This document shows, piece by piece, positions 14,992-22,096 of a stretch of 22,213 nucleotides of DNA. This stretch comes from Lentihominibacter excrementipullorum (GTDB lineage Bacteria > Bacillota > Clostridia > Peptostreptococcales > Anaerovoracaceae). The notes beneath the pieces are model-generated. The model saw nothing but the letters and a program-made list of their open reading frames with translations. It was not told the origin of the DNA and did not search any database. The stretch is taken from the NCBI GenBank assembly GCA_018713975.1, contig DVOB01000087.1:1-22213 (forward strand). Direction: 5' to 3'. The position numbers and the translations under genes were made by a program. The number at the start of each line of letters is the position of its first letter. Within the stretch, counting starts at the first letter, position 1.

Positions 14992-15474
14992 ATGAGTAAA
15001 AGATTAGTCGCGTATTTCAGCGCCAGCGGCACGACGAAGCGTGCAGCGGAAATGCTGGCTGAAGCAGCAGGCGCAGACCTGTATGAGATAAGACCGGAGG
15101 TCCCTTATACCTCTGCCGACCTCAACTGGATGGACAAAAAAGCCCGCAGCACCGTGGAAATGAAAGACCCGACATCTCGTCCGGCTATCGCCGACAATGA
15201 CGCGGATATCGCCGCCTACGATACCATTTTCGTAGGTTTCCCTATATGGTGGTATGTAGCTCCTACTATCATCAACACGTTTCTGGAAAGCTATGATTTC
15301 TCAGGAAAGACCATCGTGCTGTTCGCCACTTCCGGCGGCAGCGGCTTCGGCAAGACAGTAAAAAATCTGCAAGGCAGTGTTTCACCGTCAGCCGTCATAA
15401 AGGAAGGAAAAATTCTCAACGGACGCCAGGACGCCGCTCAGCTGAAAGCGTGGATCGACAGCCTGGGAGTATAG
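14992..15474 (+). CDS. Flavodoxin family protein
   Basis: A 160-residue protein with the FMN phosphate-binding loop at the N-terminus (YFSASGTTKRAAE, residues 8-20), the second flavin loop around FPIWWYVAPTI with two tryptophans next to the isoalloxazine, and a third around ATSGGSGFG. It belongs to the Flavodoxin_4-like group of single-domain cytoplasmic electron carriers or small quinone/flavin reductases. AAAGGAGG sits 10 nt before ATG 14992. The short gap after the aldo/keto reductase gene and the terminator afterwards show a two-gene operon, and the two proteins probably exchange electrons. Confidence 0.93.
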   Translation: MSKRLVAYFSASGTTKRAAEMLAEAAGADLYEIRPEVPYTSADLNWMDKKARSTVEMKDPTSRPAIADNDADIAAYDTIFVGFPIWWYVAPTIINTFLESYDFSGKTIVLFATSGGSGFGKTVKNLQGSVSPSAVIKEGKILNGRQDAAQLKAWIDSLGV

Positions 15475-15512
15475 CAGCAAAAGAGATCAACAATCGAAAA
15501 CAGATCATTGAT

Positions 15513-15550
15513 GGCCAGCCGTCGGAGACCCTGACAGCTGGCCGTTCTTT
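15513..15550 (+). terminator. Intrinsic terminator after the flavodoxin gene
   Basis: GGCCAGC (15513-15519) pairs with GCTGGCC (15537-15543), 17-nt loop, followed by GTTCTTT. It lies 38 nt past the stop codon and ends the aldo/keto reductase-flavodoxin operon. From here to 15628 there is no gene. Confidence 0.65.
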
Positions 15551-15628
15551 ATGATGAGAGTCACTTTATCCCTGTCTCTGTCGTGGTCGACGAATCCCGG
15601 ACTTTCCTTATCCTCGCGCCCTGCGCAT

Positions 15629-16789
15629 TCAGCCGCGAAGCAGCTTGTACATCCCGTCTTTCAGTCCGTCTATAGACAAGCGAAACATGGGAAAGACCTT
15701 CCCTATCTCCACGAAAGATTCCGACATCCATGCAGGATTCTCCTCCCGCTCCTGCGGATGCAGCCATATGGAGTGACTGTACTTCTCCCTGAATCTCCTG
15801 AACCAGCCCAATCCGTCCGTCGGCGCGCCTGCCGGGCCGCCATAAGAACCGTAAGATCCGCCGGATGCTCCCATCAGTTCATGGATAGCCATATCTGCGT
15901 CACCTACGAAGATCACCTTATAATCACTCGAGATATTCCTCAATATCCAGTCGGTTCTCACCGTCCTGTCAGCATCGATGGAAGGATCCTCATATAATTC
16001 TCCTTCCAGACAATTATGGAAATAATACATCTTCAGCTCGGAAAAGGTGTTCGCCTTATGGAGCGATTGGAACAGCAGACTGCACAGCTGTTCGTAAGGT
16101 CTCATGGAACCGCCTGAATCGATGAGGACCATCAGCTTCAGCCTGTTCCGCCGTGGCGGCTGTGTCCTGATATCCAGTATACCACCGCGTCTGCAGGTAT
16201 GATCCACAGTACCCCATATATCCAGTTCTTTCTCGCTGGATTCCAGCTTTCGTGACAATTCTCTCAACAGGCGGAATGCCATCTGGAATTGTCTGGATTC
16301 AATGGCGCAGTCAGTTCGCCAGTCCCTGAACCTGCGGTCTCCACGGACATGGACGATGGACTTTCCACCTGCTCCCTGTATCATTCCGCCGGCCACCTCT
16401 CCCGCGCCAAGCCCCGGTTCTTCTCCGCTCCCGGCCTCTACCGCCGCCAGCCGCTCTTCCATCACCTTCACGGCAGCATCAGGCTCCAGACTCCTGTCTT
16501 CAAGATACCCCGCAAAGAGCTGCCTGGCTCGCTGAGGATCCTGCCTCAGTCCTTCTATCTCCTCTTTCAGCTGCTGACCGGTGATATTTCTGAAATATTC
16601 ATCGAATAATCTCTCGAACTTGTCCAGGTCGCTTTCTCTTTTTACCAGCAACGCCCGGCAAAGGATGTAAAACCCGCCCAAGGTCTGACCATGAAAGCCT
16701 TCGTACATACCTTCCATCAACGCCAGCCATTCGTTGAGGGAGACCTTCATTCCTCCCGCCCGAAGAAACGACAAAAAACCGAGAAACAT
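15629..16789 (-). CDS. VWA-domain protein of the CoxE-like family
   Basis: A 386-residue protein whose C-terminal half is a von Willebrand A domain starting at RLKLMVLIDSGGSM. The metal-ion-dependent adhesion site reads D-S-G-G-S, with Gly at the middle place of the usual D-x-S-x-S. The N-terminal ~150 residues are helical and charged; a Gly/Ser/Tyr-rich stretch (GGSYGSYGGPAG) lies near 311-322. CoxE-like VWA proteins act with MoxR AAA+ ATPases, often to remodel proteins or help install metal cofactors. ATG 16789 overlaps the MoxR stop (TGATG), with GGAGG 8 nt upstream, showing translational coupling to its partner. No signal peptide, so it is cytoplasmic. The target of the pair is unknown. 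Confidence 0.9.
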   Translation of the reverse strand: MFLGFLSFLRAGGMKVSLNEWLALMEGMYEGFHGQTLGGFYILCRALLVKRESDLDKFERLFDEYFRNITGQQLKEEIEGLRQDPQRARQLFAGYLEDRSLEPDAAVKVMEERLAAVEAGSGEEPGLGAGEVAGGMIQGAGGKSIVHVRGDRRFRDWRTDCAIESRQFQMAFRLLRELSRKLESSEKELDIWGTVDHTCRRGGILDIRTQPPRRNRLKLMVLIDSGGSMRPYEQLCSLLFQSLHKANTFSELKMYYFHNCLEGELYEDPSIDADRTVRTDWILRNISSDYKVIFVGDADMAIHELMGASGGSYGSYGGPAGAPTDGLGWFRRFREKYSHSIWLHPQEREENPAWMSESFVEIGKVFPMFRLSIDGLKDGMYKLLRG

Positions 16790-17619
16790 CACCTGAGCCC
16801 TCCAGATATCCCCTTGACTGTCTCTCTGTCTTCATCCTTCTTCAGGAGGAAACTCATCAACGGCAAATCATTCCTCAGATCATCGACCGGCAGCCCACTC
16901 AGCTTCAGCGCGCTTATCCAATCAAGCAGCTCGCTGGTGCTTGGTTTTTTCTTCAATTCGAAATACTCCCTCACGTAGAAAAAAGCGTCGAGAGCCTGCT
17001 CCAGCAATTTTTCCTCGATTTCAGGATAATGTGCCAATATGATTTTCCTCATCAGCTCTTCGTCAGGGAAATCTATATAATGAAAGGCACAACGCCGCAG
17101 GAACGCGTCAGGCAGTTCCTTTTCCGCGTTTGACGTTATGATGACGATGGGCGGATGGTTAGCTCTGATGGTCTCATCCGTCTCAGGAATGTAAAACTCC
17201 ATCCTATCCAGCTCCCACAACAAATCGTTGGGAAACTCCAGGTCTGCTTTATCTATCTCATCGATAAGAAGTACGCACTGCTCCTCCGACACGAAGGCTT
17301 CTCCTATCTTCCCCAGCTTCACATACCGCTTCACATCTTCCACACCTTCGTTACCCAGCTGACTGTCATAGAGCCTGCGTACCACATCGTACTGATACAG
17401 GCCATCCTGTGCTTTTGTGGTCGACTTGATGCTCCACACTATCAGTTTCTTCCCGAGAGCCTTGGCTATGGCTTCCGCCAGTGCCGTCTTGCCCGTTCCC
17501 GGTTCACCTTTCACCAGCAATGGTTTGTTCATACCGATGGCTATGTTCATGGTCATCTTCAATTCATCATCGATTATATAATCGTCGGTACCCTGGAATT
17601 TATAAATCGTTTCTGTCAT
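16789..17619 (-). CDS. MoxR-family AAA+ ATPase
   Basis: A 276-residue AAA+ ATPase with Walker A GEPGTGKTAL (38-47), Walker B LLIDEIDKAD (117-126), sensor-1 IITSNAEKELPDAFLRRC and arginine finger region following it. The short length and this motif set match MoxR (CoxD-like) ATPases, which form rings and use ATP to remodel clients together with VWA proteins. AAGGAG lies 7 nt before ATG 17619, and the stop overlaps the start of the VWA gene. A TATAAT hexamer at 17660-17655 (minus strand) may be the -10 box of its promoter, but no matching -35 box is evident. Related pairs mature molybdenum hydroxylases (CoxD/CoxE); here no such hydroxylase is adjacent, while the tungsten genes start about 4.5 kb away. 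Confidence 0.93.
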   Translation of the reverse strand: MTETIYKFQGTDDYIIDDELKMTMNIAIGMNKPLLVKGEPGTGKTALAEAIAKALGKKLIVWSIKSTTKAQDGLYQYDVVRRLYDSQLGNEGVEDVKRYVKLGKIGEAFVSEEQCVLLIDEIDKADLEFPNDLLWELDRMEFYIPETDETIRANHPPIVIITSNAEKELPDAFLRRCAFHYIDFPDEELMRKIILAHYPEIEEKLLEQALDAFFYVREYFELKKKPSTSELLDWISALKLSGLPVDDLRNDLPLMSFLLKKDEDRETVKGISGGLR

Positions 17620-17655
17620 ATTCTGGCTCCTTGTTTCAAATTTTCATCTTATCCA

Positions 17656-18051
17656 TTATACCATTTCTTCCAGGCCGCCGGCTATTTTCTTCATCCATTC
17701 CGCTATCTTTATCCCCTGCGGACAATTCCTCTCACATATATGACAGGCTATACAGTCAGATGCTCTGCTTCGCTTCTCCGCAACACTTTCATACACAGGC
17801 TTTATCTTCCAGTCCTCATCGGGGTACCTCAGATACTCGTTATATATCCTGAAATATTCCGGGACAGGGATGCTCATCGGACAGTGTCCGGCACAATATC
17901 CGCACGCCGTACACGGTATGGTTTTTTCCTCGTTCAATATCCGGCATACCTTCGTCAACAGCGCCCTTTCCTCGTCTGTCAACAGCTCAGTCGCTCTCAT
18001 GTTGTCACACATCTGCTCCATATCGCTCATACCGCTGAGAAGAATTATCGC
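17656..18051 (-). pseudogene. 3' remnant of an iron-sulfur aldo/keto reductase gene
   Basis: The translated frame reads KAIILLSGMSDMEQM, then LLTDEERALL, and two ferredoxin motifs CTACGYCAGHCP and CIACHICERNCPQGI. This is exactly the C-terminal end of classical clostridial aldo/keto reductases: the last strand of the barrel (..LSGMSxMEQ..) plus the 4Fe-4S domain. The whole ~250-residue catalytic barrel is missing; upstream the frame stops at 18069. An internal ATG at 18030 could yield a 124-residue ferredoxin-like protein, but no ribosome binding site precedes it. The fragment is not a copy of the intact reductase at 13856, as cysteine spacing and sequence differ. It joins directly to the truncated surface-protein gene upstream. 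Confidence 0.7.
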
Positions 18052-18397
18052 TTTCCGACGATAATATCAGAGTAACATCAGCTCCGCTGATTTCCAGCGC
18101 CGTCGTTCCCGAAGAAACCGAAACCCCGTCCAGTACCAGCGTAGCCGTTACACCGGATGCTACCGTGATATGCTGACCTGTCGTGTTTCCCTCCTGCGCC
18201 ATGGCAACTGTGTAGGTACCGGATGTACCGATCGTCAGCGTATCGTTTTCAAATGATACGCCGGAGAGGTCATCGCCGGCCACCAGAAAGTCGCCATAAT
18301 CGGCGGATGCTGCCAGCGTTGTTGTCGGCAGTAATGCCAATAACAACACTGTAACTGCCAGCCCGGCCAGATATTTTTTTCGCTTTCCCCTTCTCAC
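18005..18397 (-). pseudogene. 5' remnant of a secreted surface protein gene
   Basis: The start is GTG 18397, 9 nt after AAGGAG. The product begins with a basic n-region (RRGKRKKY), a hydrophobic core and a TLAASA cleavage site, then a beta-rich repeat (FENDTLTIGTSGTYTV, ATLVLDGVSVSSGT, ADVTLILSSESDN) of the sort found in clostridial carbohydrate-binding or cell-surface proteins. After SESDN the sequence turns into an out-of-frame reading of the aldo/keto reductase remnant (SSQRYERYGADV) and stops. Family members continue for several hundred residues, so this is a 5' fragment created by a deletion, or by an assembly misjoin, at about 18036-18052. Confidence 0.65.
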
Positions 18398-18475
18398 TAA
18401 TCCCAACTCCTTTCTTAGCGACAAAACTTTTCAGTTTTTCTGCTTTCCTTCCTGTTATCTTATAGCAATAAATCA

Positions 18476-18514
18476 AAAAGCACGCCGGGATTCCAATGCT
18501 TCCAGCGTGCTTTT
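18476..18514 (-). terminator. Intrinsic terminator after the tRNA-Ala gene
   Basis: Ten-base stem AAAAGCACGC/GCGTGCTTTT (18476-18485 with 18505-18514); on the minus strand it ends in five T. It lies 10 bp past the tRNA 3' end and could also work on the plus strand. Confidence 0.85.
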
Positions 18515-18524
18515 CGTTTGACAT

Positions 18525-18600
18525 TGGTGGAGACAGAGGGACTCGAACCCTTGACCTACGCGTTGCGAACGCGTCGCTCTCCCAGCTGAGCTATGCCCCC
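18525..18600 (-). tRNA. tRNA-Ala (anticodon CGC)
   Basis: Seventy-six bases including an encoded CCA (18527-18525). The acceptor stem GGGGGCA pairs with TGTCTCC and contains the G3-T70 wobble pair that is the identity mark of alanine tRNA. D-arm GCTC...GAGC, anticodon stem ACGCG/CGCGT with loop TTCGCAA giving anticodon CGC (codon GCG), and T-loop TTCGAGT are all present. One base pair of the T stem (A-C) is mismatched. It has its own promoter and terminator. Confidence 0.93.
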
Positions 18601-18638
18601 TCGCTATATATTGTATCGTCACGATCGACCTACTGACG

Positions 18639-18667
18639 ATTTTATCGCTATTTTACAGCCAAGTCAA
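18639..18667 (-). promoter_or_regulatory. Promoter of the tRNA-Ala gene
   Basis: Minus strand TTGACT (18667-18662), 17-bp spacer, TAAAAT (18644-18639), giving a ~30-nt 5' leader before the mature tRNA. Confidence 0.75.
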
Positions 18668-18829
18668 TATCCATCTTCGATTATTTTATTCGCCGTCTTC
18701 AGTATTTTCCTTTCTCATTTTCTTTTCTCCTTCCCTCGTAAAAGTTCTTTCACAATTCGCTGCATCAGACTTAGAAACATGCCCCGATTTTTTACAAAAA
18801 TGGTACCTAAGGCCCATAGCTTGCACAAA

Positions 18830-18857
18830 ACTTTGATAGTATAATAATTAACAAAGT
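18830..18857 (+). promoter_or_regulatory. Promoter and inverted-repeat operator of the luxR-type gene
   Basis: A perfect -10 box TATAAT (18840-18845) has no good -35 box at 17 bp (TAGCTT); TTGCAC is present but only 13 bp away. Around the -10 box, ACTTTG (18830-18835) and CAAAGT (18852-18857) form an inverted repeat. A weak -35 with a flanking palindrome suggests regulated, perhaps autoregulated, transcription. Confidence 0.5.
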
Positions 18858-18884
18858 CGTCAAACAATATTGAAAGGACTGATT

Positions 18885-19637
18885 ATGAGCCAGGAACTGT
18901 GGACAAAGGATTGGAAGAGGATCAATGAAATGATACTGAGGATGAACAGCGAAAGCGATATCCTCAAGGCTTTGAACACATTTTTGACCGATATCGAGGG
19001 ACTCGTCCCATATGAAAAAGCGTGTATCTACTTCTACGACCTGTCGGCCCCGGAAATCGTAAAGGATTATATCGGGCAAGGATTCAGTGAAAAGGAGCTC
19101 ATCGACTATGAGCGCTATTACTGTAATATCGATGATGTGGTAGAGAAGATGATGCCCAACAAAGAAGTCGTTATCAAGAGCAGCGAAGCCTTCGATATAA
19201 ACAAGAGGAAGGAAACGGAATATTTCATCGATTATGTGACCCCTGCCAAGACCAAGGTCTCCCTGGACACTAATTTCCGTTGGAACATGGAAAACAGAGG
19301 TTTCTGCATCGGTTCGCTTGACCTGTTCCGAAATGAGAAGGATGTCGATTTCTCTGAAAGAGAAGTCGAGATCTGCCGGATATTCCAGCCTCACATAGAG
19401 CTGAAGGCTTCCAACTATGCGTTCCTTTTCGAGAACCTCACTCACAAGTATTCACTGACCAATGCCGAACAGGATGTGGCTACCATGATACTCAAGGGAT
19501 ATTCCAATGAACAGATCGCCGAGGAAAAGTGCATCTCCATTTCGACTGTGAAGAAGCACGTTTCCAGGATACTGGAAAAATCAGATACCAAATCCCGCAT
19601 AGAATTCATATGCAAGGCCACCGGCAAGGATAAATAG
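18885..19637 (+). CDS. LuxR-type transcriptional regulator with N-terminal sensing domain
   Basis: A 250-residue protein. The C-terminal ~60 residues are a GerE/LuxR helix-turn-helix: SLTNAEQDVATMILKGYSNEQIAEE followed by the recognition helix region SISTVKKHVSRIL. The N-terminal ~170 residues look like a GAF/PAS-like ligand-sensing domain (for example YEKACIYFYDL, GFCIGSLDLFRNEKDVDF), without the Asp-phosphoacceptor pattern of response receivers. It is therefore probably a one-component regulator responding to a small molecule. ATG 18885 is chosen, 7 nt after AAAGGA; an in-frame TTG 15 nt upstream lacks a site. It is followed after 38 nt by the carbon-nitrogen hydrolase gene in the same direction, which it likely controls along with the permease. 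Confidence 0.88.
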   Translation: MSQELWTKDWKRINEMILRMNSESDILKALNTFLTDIEGLVPYEKACIYFYDLSAPEIVKDYIGQGFSEKELIDYERYYCNIDDVVEKMMPNKEVVIKSSEAFDINKRKETEYFIDYVTPAKTKVSLDTNFRWNMENRGFCIGSLDLFRNEKDVDFSEREVEICRIFQPHIELKASNYAFLFENLTHKYSLTNAEQDVATMILKGYSNEQIAEEKCISISTVKKHVSRILEKSDTKSRIEFICKATGKDK

Positions 19638-19675
19638 CATAAAAAGAGAAATTATAAATATAAAGGAGAGAAGCT

Positions 19676-20569
19676 ATGAAGAACATCATCACTGTAGCTG
19701 CGGTAAACTTTAAAGTAGACGCGGCCAACAAGGAAAGCAACCTTTCAAGGATCTGCGAATTCTCAGAAGCCGCAGCGAAGCGCGGCGCTGATCTGGTCTT
19801 ATTCCCTGAGATGTGTCTCTACGGATATGACTATTACGTGGACGAAAACGTAACTCAGAAAGAAAAGATCGAAACAGCAGAAACAATCAACGGACCGTCA
19901 TGCCAGGCTATCGCCGAGGTAACGAAGAAGTACGGTATTTATGTAGTATTCGGCATGGCTGAAAAACTGGAAGACACTGCTGACGCAACACTTTACAATT
20001 CAGCAGTAGCCATCGGTCCTGACGGAGTCATAGGCGCTTATCAGAAAATGCATCCTTTCGAGACTGAGAGCATCTGGTGCGCCAAGGGAGACAAGCCATT
20101 CATGTTCGATACTCCATGGGGTCCTGTTTCCATCGGCATCTGCTTCGACACATATCAGTTCCCTGAATTGCAGAGATATTACTGTGGCCAGGGCAGCCGA
20201 CTTTATCTGAATCCTACCGCCGTTGTGGAGGAAATTCCGAAGGAAGGCAGCCGTCAGGCATTTATCGATTACTACGCTCCAACGCTGGAGTACGGCGTAC
20301 TCTGCAACACTATTTACGTGGCCAGCGCCAACCTGTGCGGAACAGATATAGTCAACTACTTTGGCGGAGGCAGCTGTGTCATAGGGCCGAAAATCAACGC
20401 GTTCTATGAAACGAACCTTCACTACTACGCCGGCAACAAAGATAATGTACAGGAAGGTATCGCTATGGAGACCATCGACCTTTCGCTGGCGGAAAGACGT
20501 CTCTTCGTCGATAAGGAGATAACCGGCGAACCGGACTACAGACCTGATATTTATAAGAAATTTTTATAA
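19676..20569 (+). CDS. Carbon-nitrogen hydrolase (nitrilase superfamily)
   Basis: A 297-residue protein with the nitrilase-superfamily Glu-Lys-Cys triad: Glu45 in LVLFPEMCLYG, Lys124 in AYQKMHPFE and Cys156 in SIGICFDTYQFPE. This family hydrolyses amides, N-carbamoyl compounds or nitriles, releasing ammonia. The E-x-x-x-W stretch after the lysine and the YGVLCNTIYVASANLCG region fit aliphatic amidase or N-carbamoyl-amine amidohydrolase-like branches, but the substrate is not readable. AAGGAG lies 7-8 nt before ATG 19676. It sits between a LuxR-type regulator and an APC permease, so the likely job is cytoplasmic hydrolysis of a compound imported by that permease. Confidence 0.92.
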   Translation: MKNIITVAAVNFKVDAANKESNLSRICEFSEAAAKRGADLVLFPEMCLYGYDYYVDENVTQKEKIETAETINGPSCQAIAEVTKKYGIYVVFGMAEKLEDTADATLYNSAVAIGPDGVIGAYQKMHPFETESIWCAKGDKPFMFDTPWGPVSIGICFDTYQFPELQRYYCGQGSRLYLNPTAVVEEIPKEGSRQAFIDYYAPTLEYGVLCNTIYVASANLCGTDIVNYFGGGSCVIGPKINAFYETNLHYYAGNKDNVQEGIAMETIDLSLAERRLFVDKEITGEPDYRPDIYKKFL

Positions 20570-20608
20570 ATTGTCATCAAAATATTTATCAAGAGAGGGG
20601 ATATTAAA

Positions 20609-21934
20609 ATGCAAAATGATTCGTTAAAACGTACCATGAAGCTGCACCATCTGGTCATCTTCGGTGTAGCCTTCCTTACCCCGATGATCGCCTATACCAT
20701 ATACGGCGTTATCGCCACATCATCTCACGGTGTGGAATCGGGCTCCATCTGTCTGACCATAATTGCCATGTTATTCACAGCTCTCAGCTATGGCCACATG
20801 GCCAAGGCTTATCCTGCCGCGGGCTCGGCCTACACTTATACGAGAAAAGCAATAAATTCCAAGCTGGGAGTTCTTGCGGGATGGATCGTACTGCTGGGAT
20901 ATGTATTTTTCCCAATGGCCATCTGGCTCATCGGAGCGTCCTATTTCAGTGCCGCTGTTCCTGCAGTCCCTGAATGGGTATGGCTGATCGGCTTCATCGT
21001 CATCACGACTCTCATCAACATCGTCGGCGTCGAAGTAGGGAGCAAGATCAACTTCGTGATGGTTTCCATCCAGGTCATCATCATCATCGCGTTCCTGATA
21101 TTCACCATCAAAGCCATTACAGAGGGAATGGGAGAAGGAACGCTGGCTTCATTCTCGCCTTTCTACAACCCTGACATCGACTTCAGCTATATGGTGGCCG
21201 GTGCTGCGGCAGCCTGCTACTGTTTCCTGGGCTTCGATGCACTGACTACATTTACCGAAGATACTATCGATCCGGAAAAGAACATCCCAAGATCGATAAT
21301 ACTGACTCTTCTCGTTTGCGGTGCTATATTCCTCATCGTAACGTACTTCACTCACCTGGTTCACCCGGCATTCGACTATCCTAATCCGGATAACGCCGCT
21401 TACGATATCGCTCGTCAGGTAGCGCCATCCATTTTCGGAGGCATCTTCCTTATCGGTACTATCGCGGGCCAGTTCGCAGCAGGTCTGTCAGCTCAGGCCA
21501 GTGGCGCTCGTCTGCTGTACGCTATGGGAAGAGACGGCGTACTTCCTAAGAAACTCTTCGGCAGGCTGGGAAAGACTAAAACTCCTACCAATGCCATAAT
21601 CCTTATAGGTATAGTAGCGCTGTTCGCTGTATTCCTCGATGTTACTTCAGCTACTGCGTATATCAATTTCGGAGGACTCGTTGGCTTTTGCTTCGTCAAC
21701 ATCGCGGTTATTTCCCACTATTTCATAAGAAACAGGAAGCACTCCGCCAAAGGCGTCTTCATGTATCTTATCTTCCCTATACTGGGAACTATCTTCTGTT
21801 TGTACCTGCTGGTTCACCTGGATAGAATAGCTCTCATTCTGGGCTGCGCCTGGGTAATAATAGGCATCATCTACATGCTGATACTGACCAAAGGGCTCAA
21901 GGAGGAACCACCTGAATTGGCTATCGATGAATGA
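20609..21934 (+). CDS. APC-superfamily amino acid/amine permease
   Basis: A 441-residue membrane protein with about twelve hydrophobic helices. The N-terminus has the APC pattern of an unwound first helix (FGVAFLTPMIAYTIYGV), then the conserved SYGHMAKAYPAAGSAYTYTRKAI segment, and a central CFLGFDALTTFTEDTIDPEKNIPRS region typical of the PuuP/YhdG-like and related amino acid or polyamine importers. It would import an amino acid, amine or amide by ion or substrate exchange. GAGAGGGG is about 8-10 nt before ATG 20609, 39 nt after the hydrolase stop. Together with the hydrolase and regulator it forms a compact uptake-and-degradation unit. Confidence 0.92.
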   Translation: MQNDSLKRTMKLHHLVIFGVAFLTPMIAYTIYGVIATSSHGVESGSICLTIIAMLFTALSYGHMAKAYPAAGSAYTYTRKAINSKLGVLAGWIVLLGYVFFPMAIWLIGASYFSAAVPAVPEWVWLIGFIVITTLINIVGVEVGSKINFVMVSIQVIIIIAFLIFTIKAITEGMGEGTLASFSPFYNPDIDFSYMVAGAAAACYCFLGFDALTTFTEDTIDPEKNIPRSIILTLLVCGAIFLIVTYFTHLVHPAFDYPNPDNAAYDIARQVAPSIFGGIFLIGTIAGQFAAGLSAQASGARLLYAMGRDGVLPKKLFGRLGKTKTPTNAIILIGIVALFAVFLDVTSATAYINFGGLVGFCFVNIAVISHYFIRNRKHSAKGVFMYLIFPILGTIFCLYLLVHLDRIALILGCAWVIIGIIYMLILTKGLKEEPPELAIDE

Positions 21935-21965
21935 TAGAATAGCTGAGAATTTGATAATGAAATTA

Positions 21966-22017
21966 CCGCTTGCACGAAGGAAGCTTGCTAAAACCGCCTC
22001 CCAATGCAAGCGGTTTT
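21966..22017 (+). terminator. Terminator after the permease, with two alternative stems
   Basis: CCGCTTGCA (21966-21974) pairs with TGCAAGCGG (22005-22013), and alternatively AAAACCGC (21990-21997) pairs with GCGGTTTT (22010-22017). The two stems share the 3' arm and exclude each other; either ends in TTTT. Confidence 0.65.
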
Positions 22018-22045
22018 GATTTAAAGTGATAATTAATCTTTTTGC

Positions 22046-22074
22046 TTGTTATTATCCTATTTGAAACATATAAT
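22046..22074 (+). promoter_or_regulatory. Promoter of the nucleotidyltransferase gene
   Basis: TTGTTA (22046-22051), 17-bp spacer, TATAAT (22069-22074). The start codon follows 22 bp later, so the leader is very short. Confidence 0.75.
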
Positions 22075-22096
22075 AGAGATGAAAGGAGATATGACT

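Noticed and set aside
13856..18051. Reductase remnant at 17656-18051 as a recent duplicate of the intact reductase at 13856
   Set aside because: Cluster spacing and sequence differ (CTACGYCAGHCP versus CVYCNHCQPCP), so they are distinct paralogues.
17155..18075. 306-codon plus-strand frame opposite the MoxR gene and the reductase remnant
   Set aside because: It has no recognisable domain and is the antisense of motif-bearing genes.
18821..18845. TTGCAC as -35 box of the luxR-type promoter
   Set aside because: The spacing to TATAAT is only 13 bp, outside the workable range.
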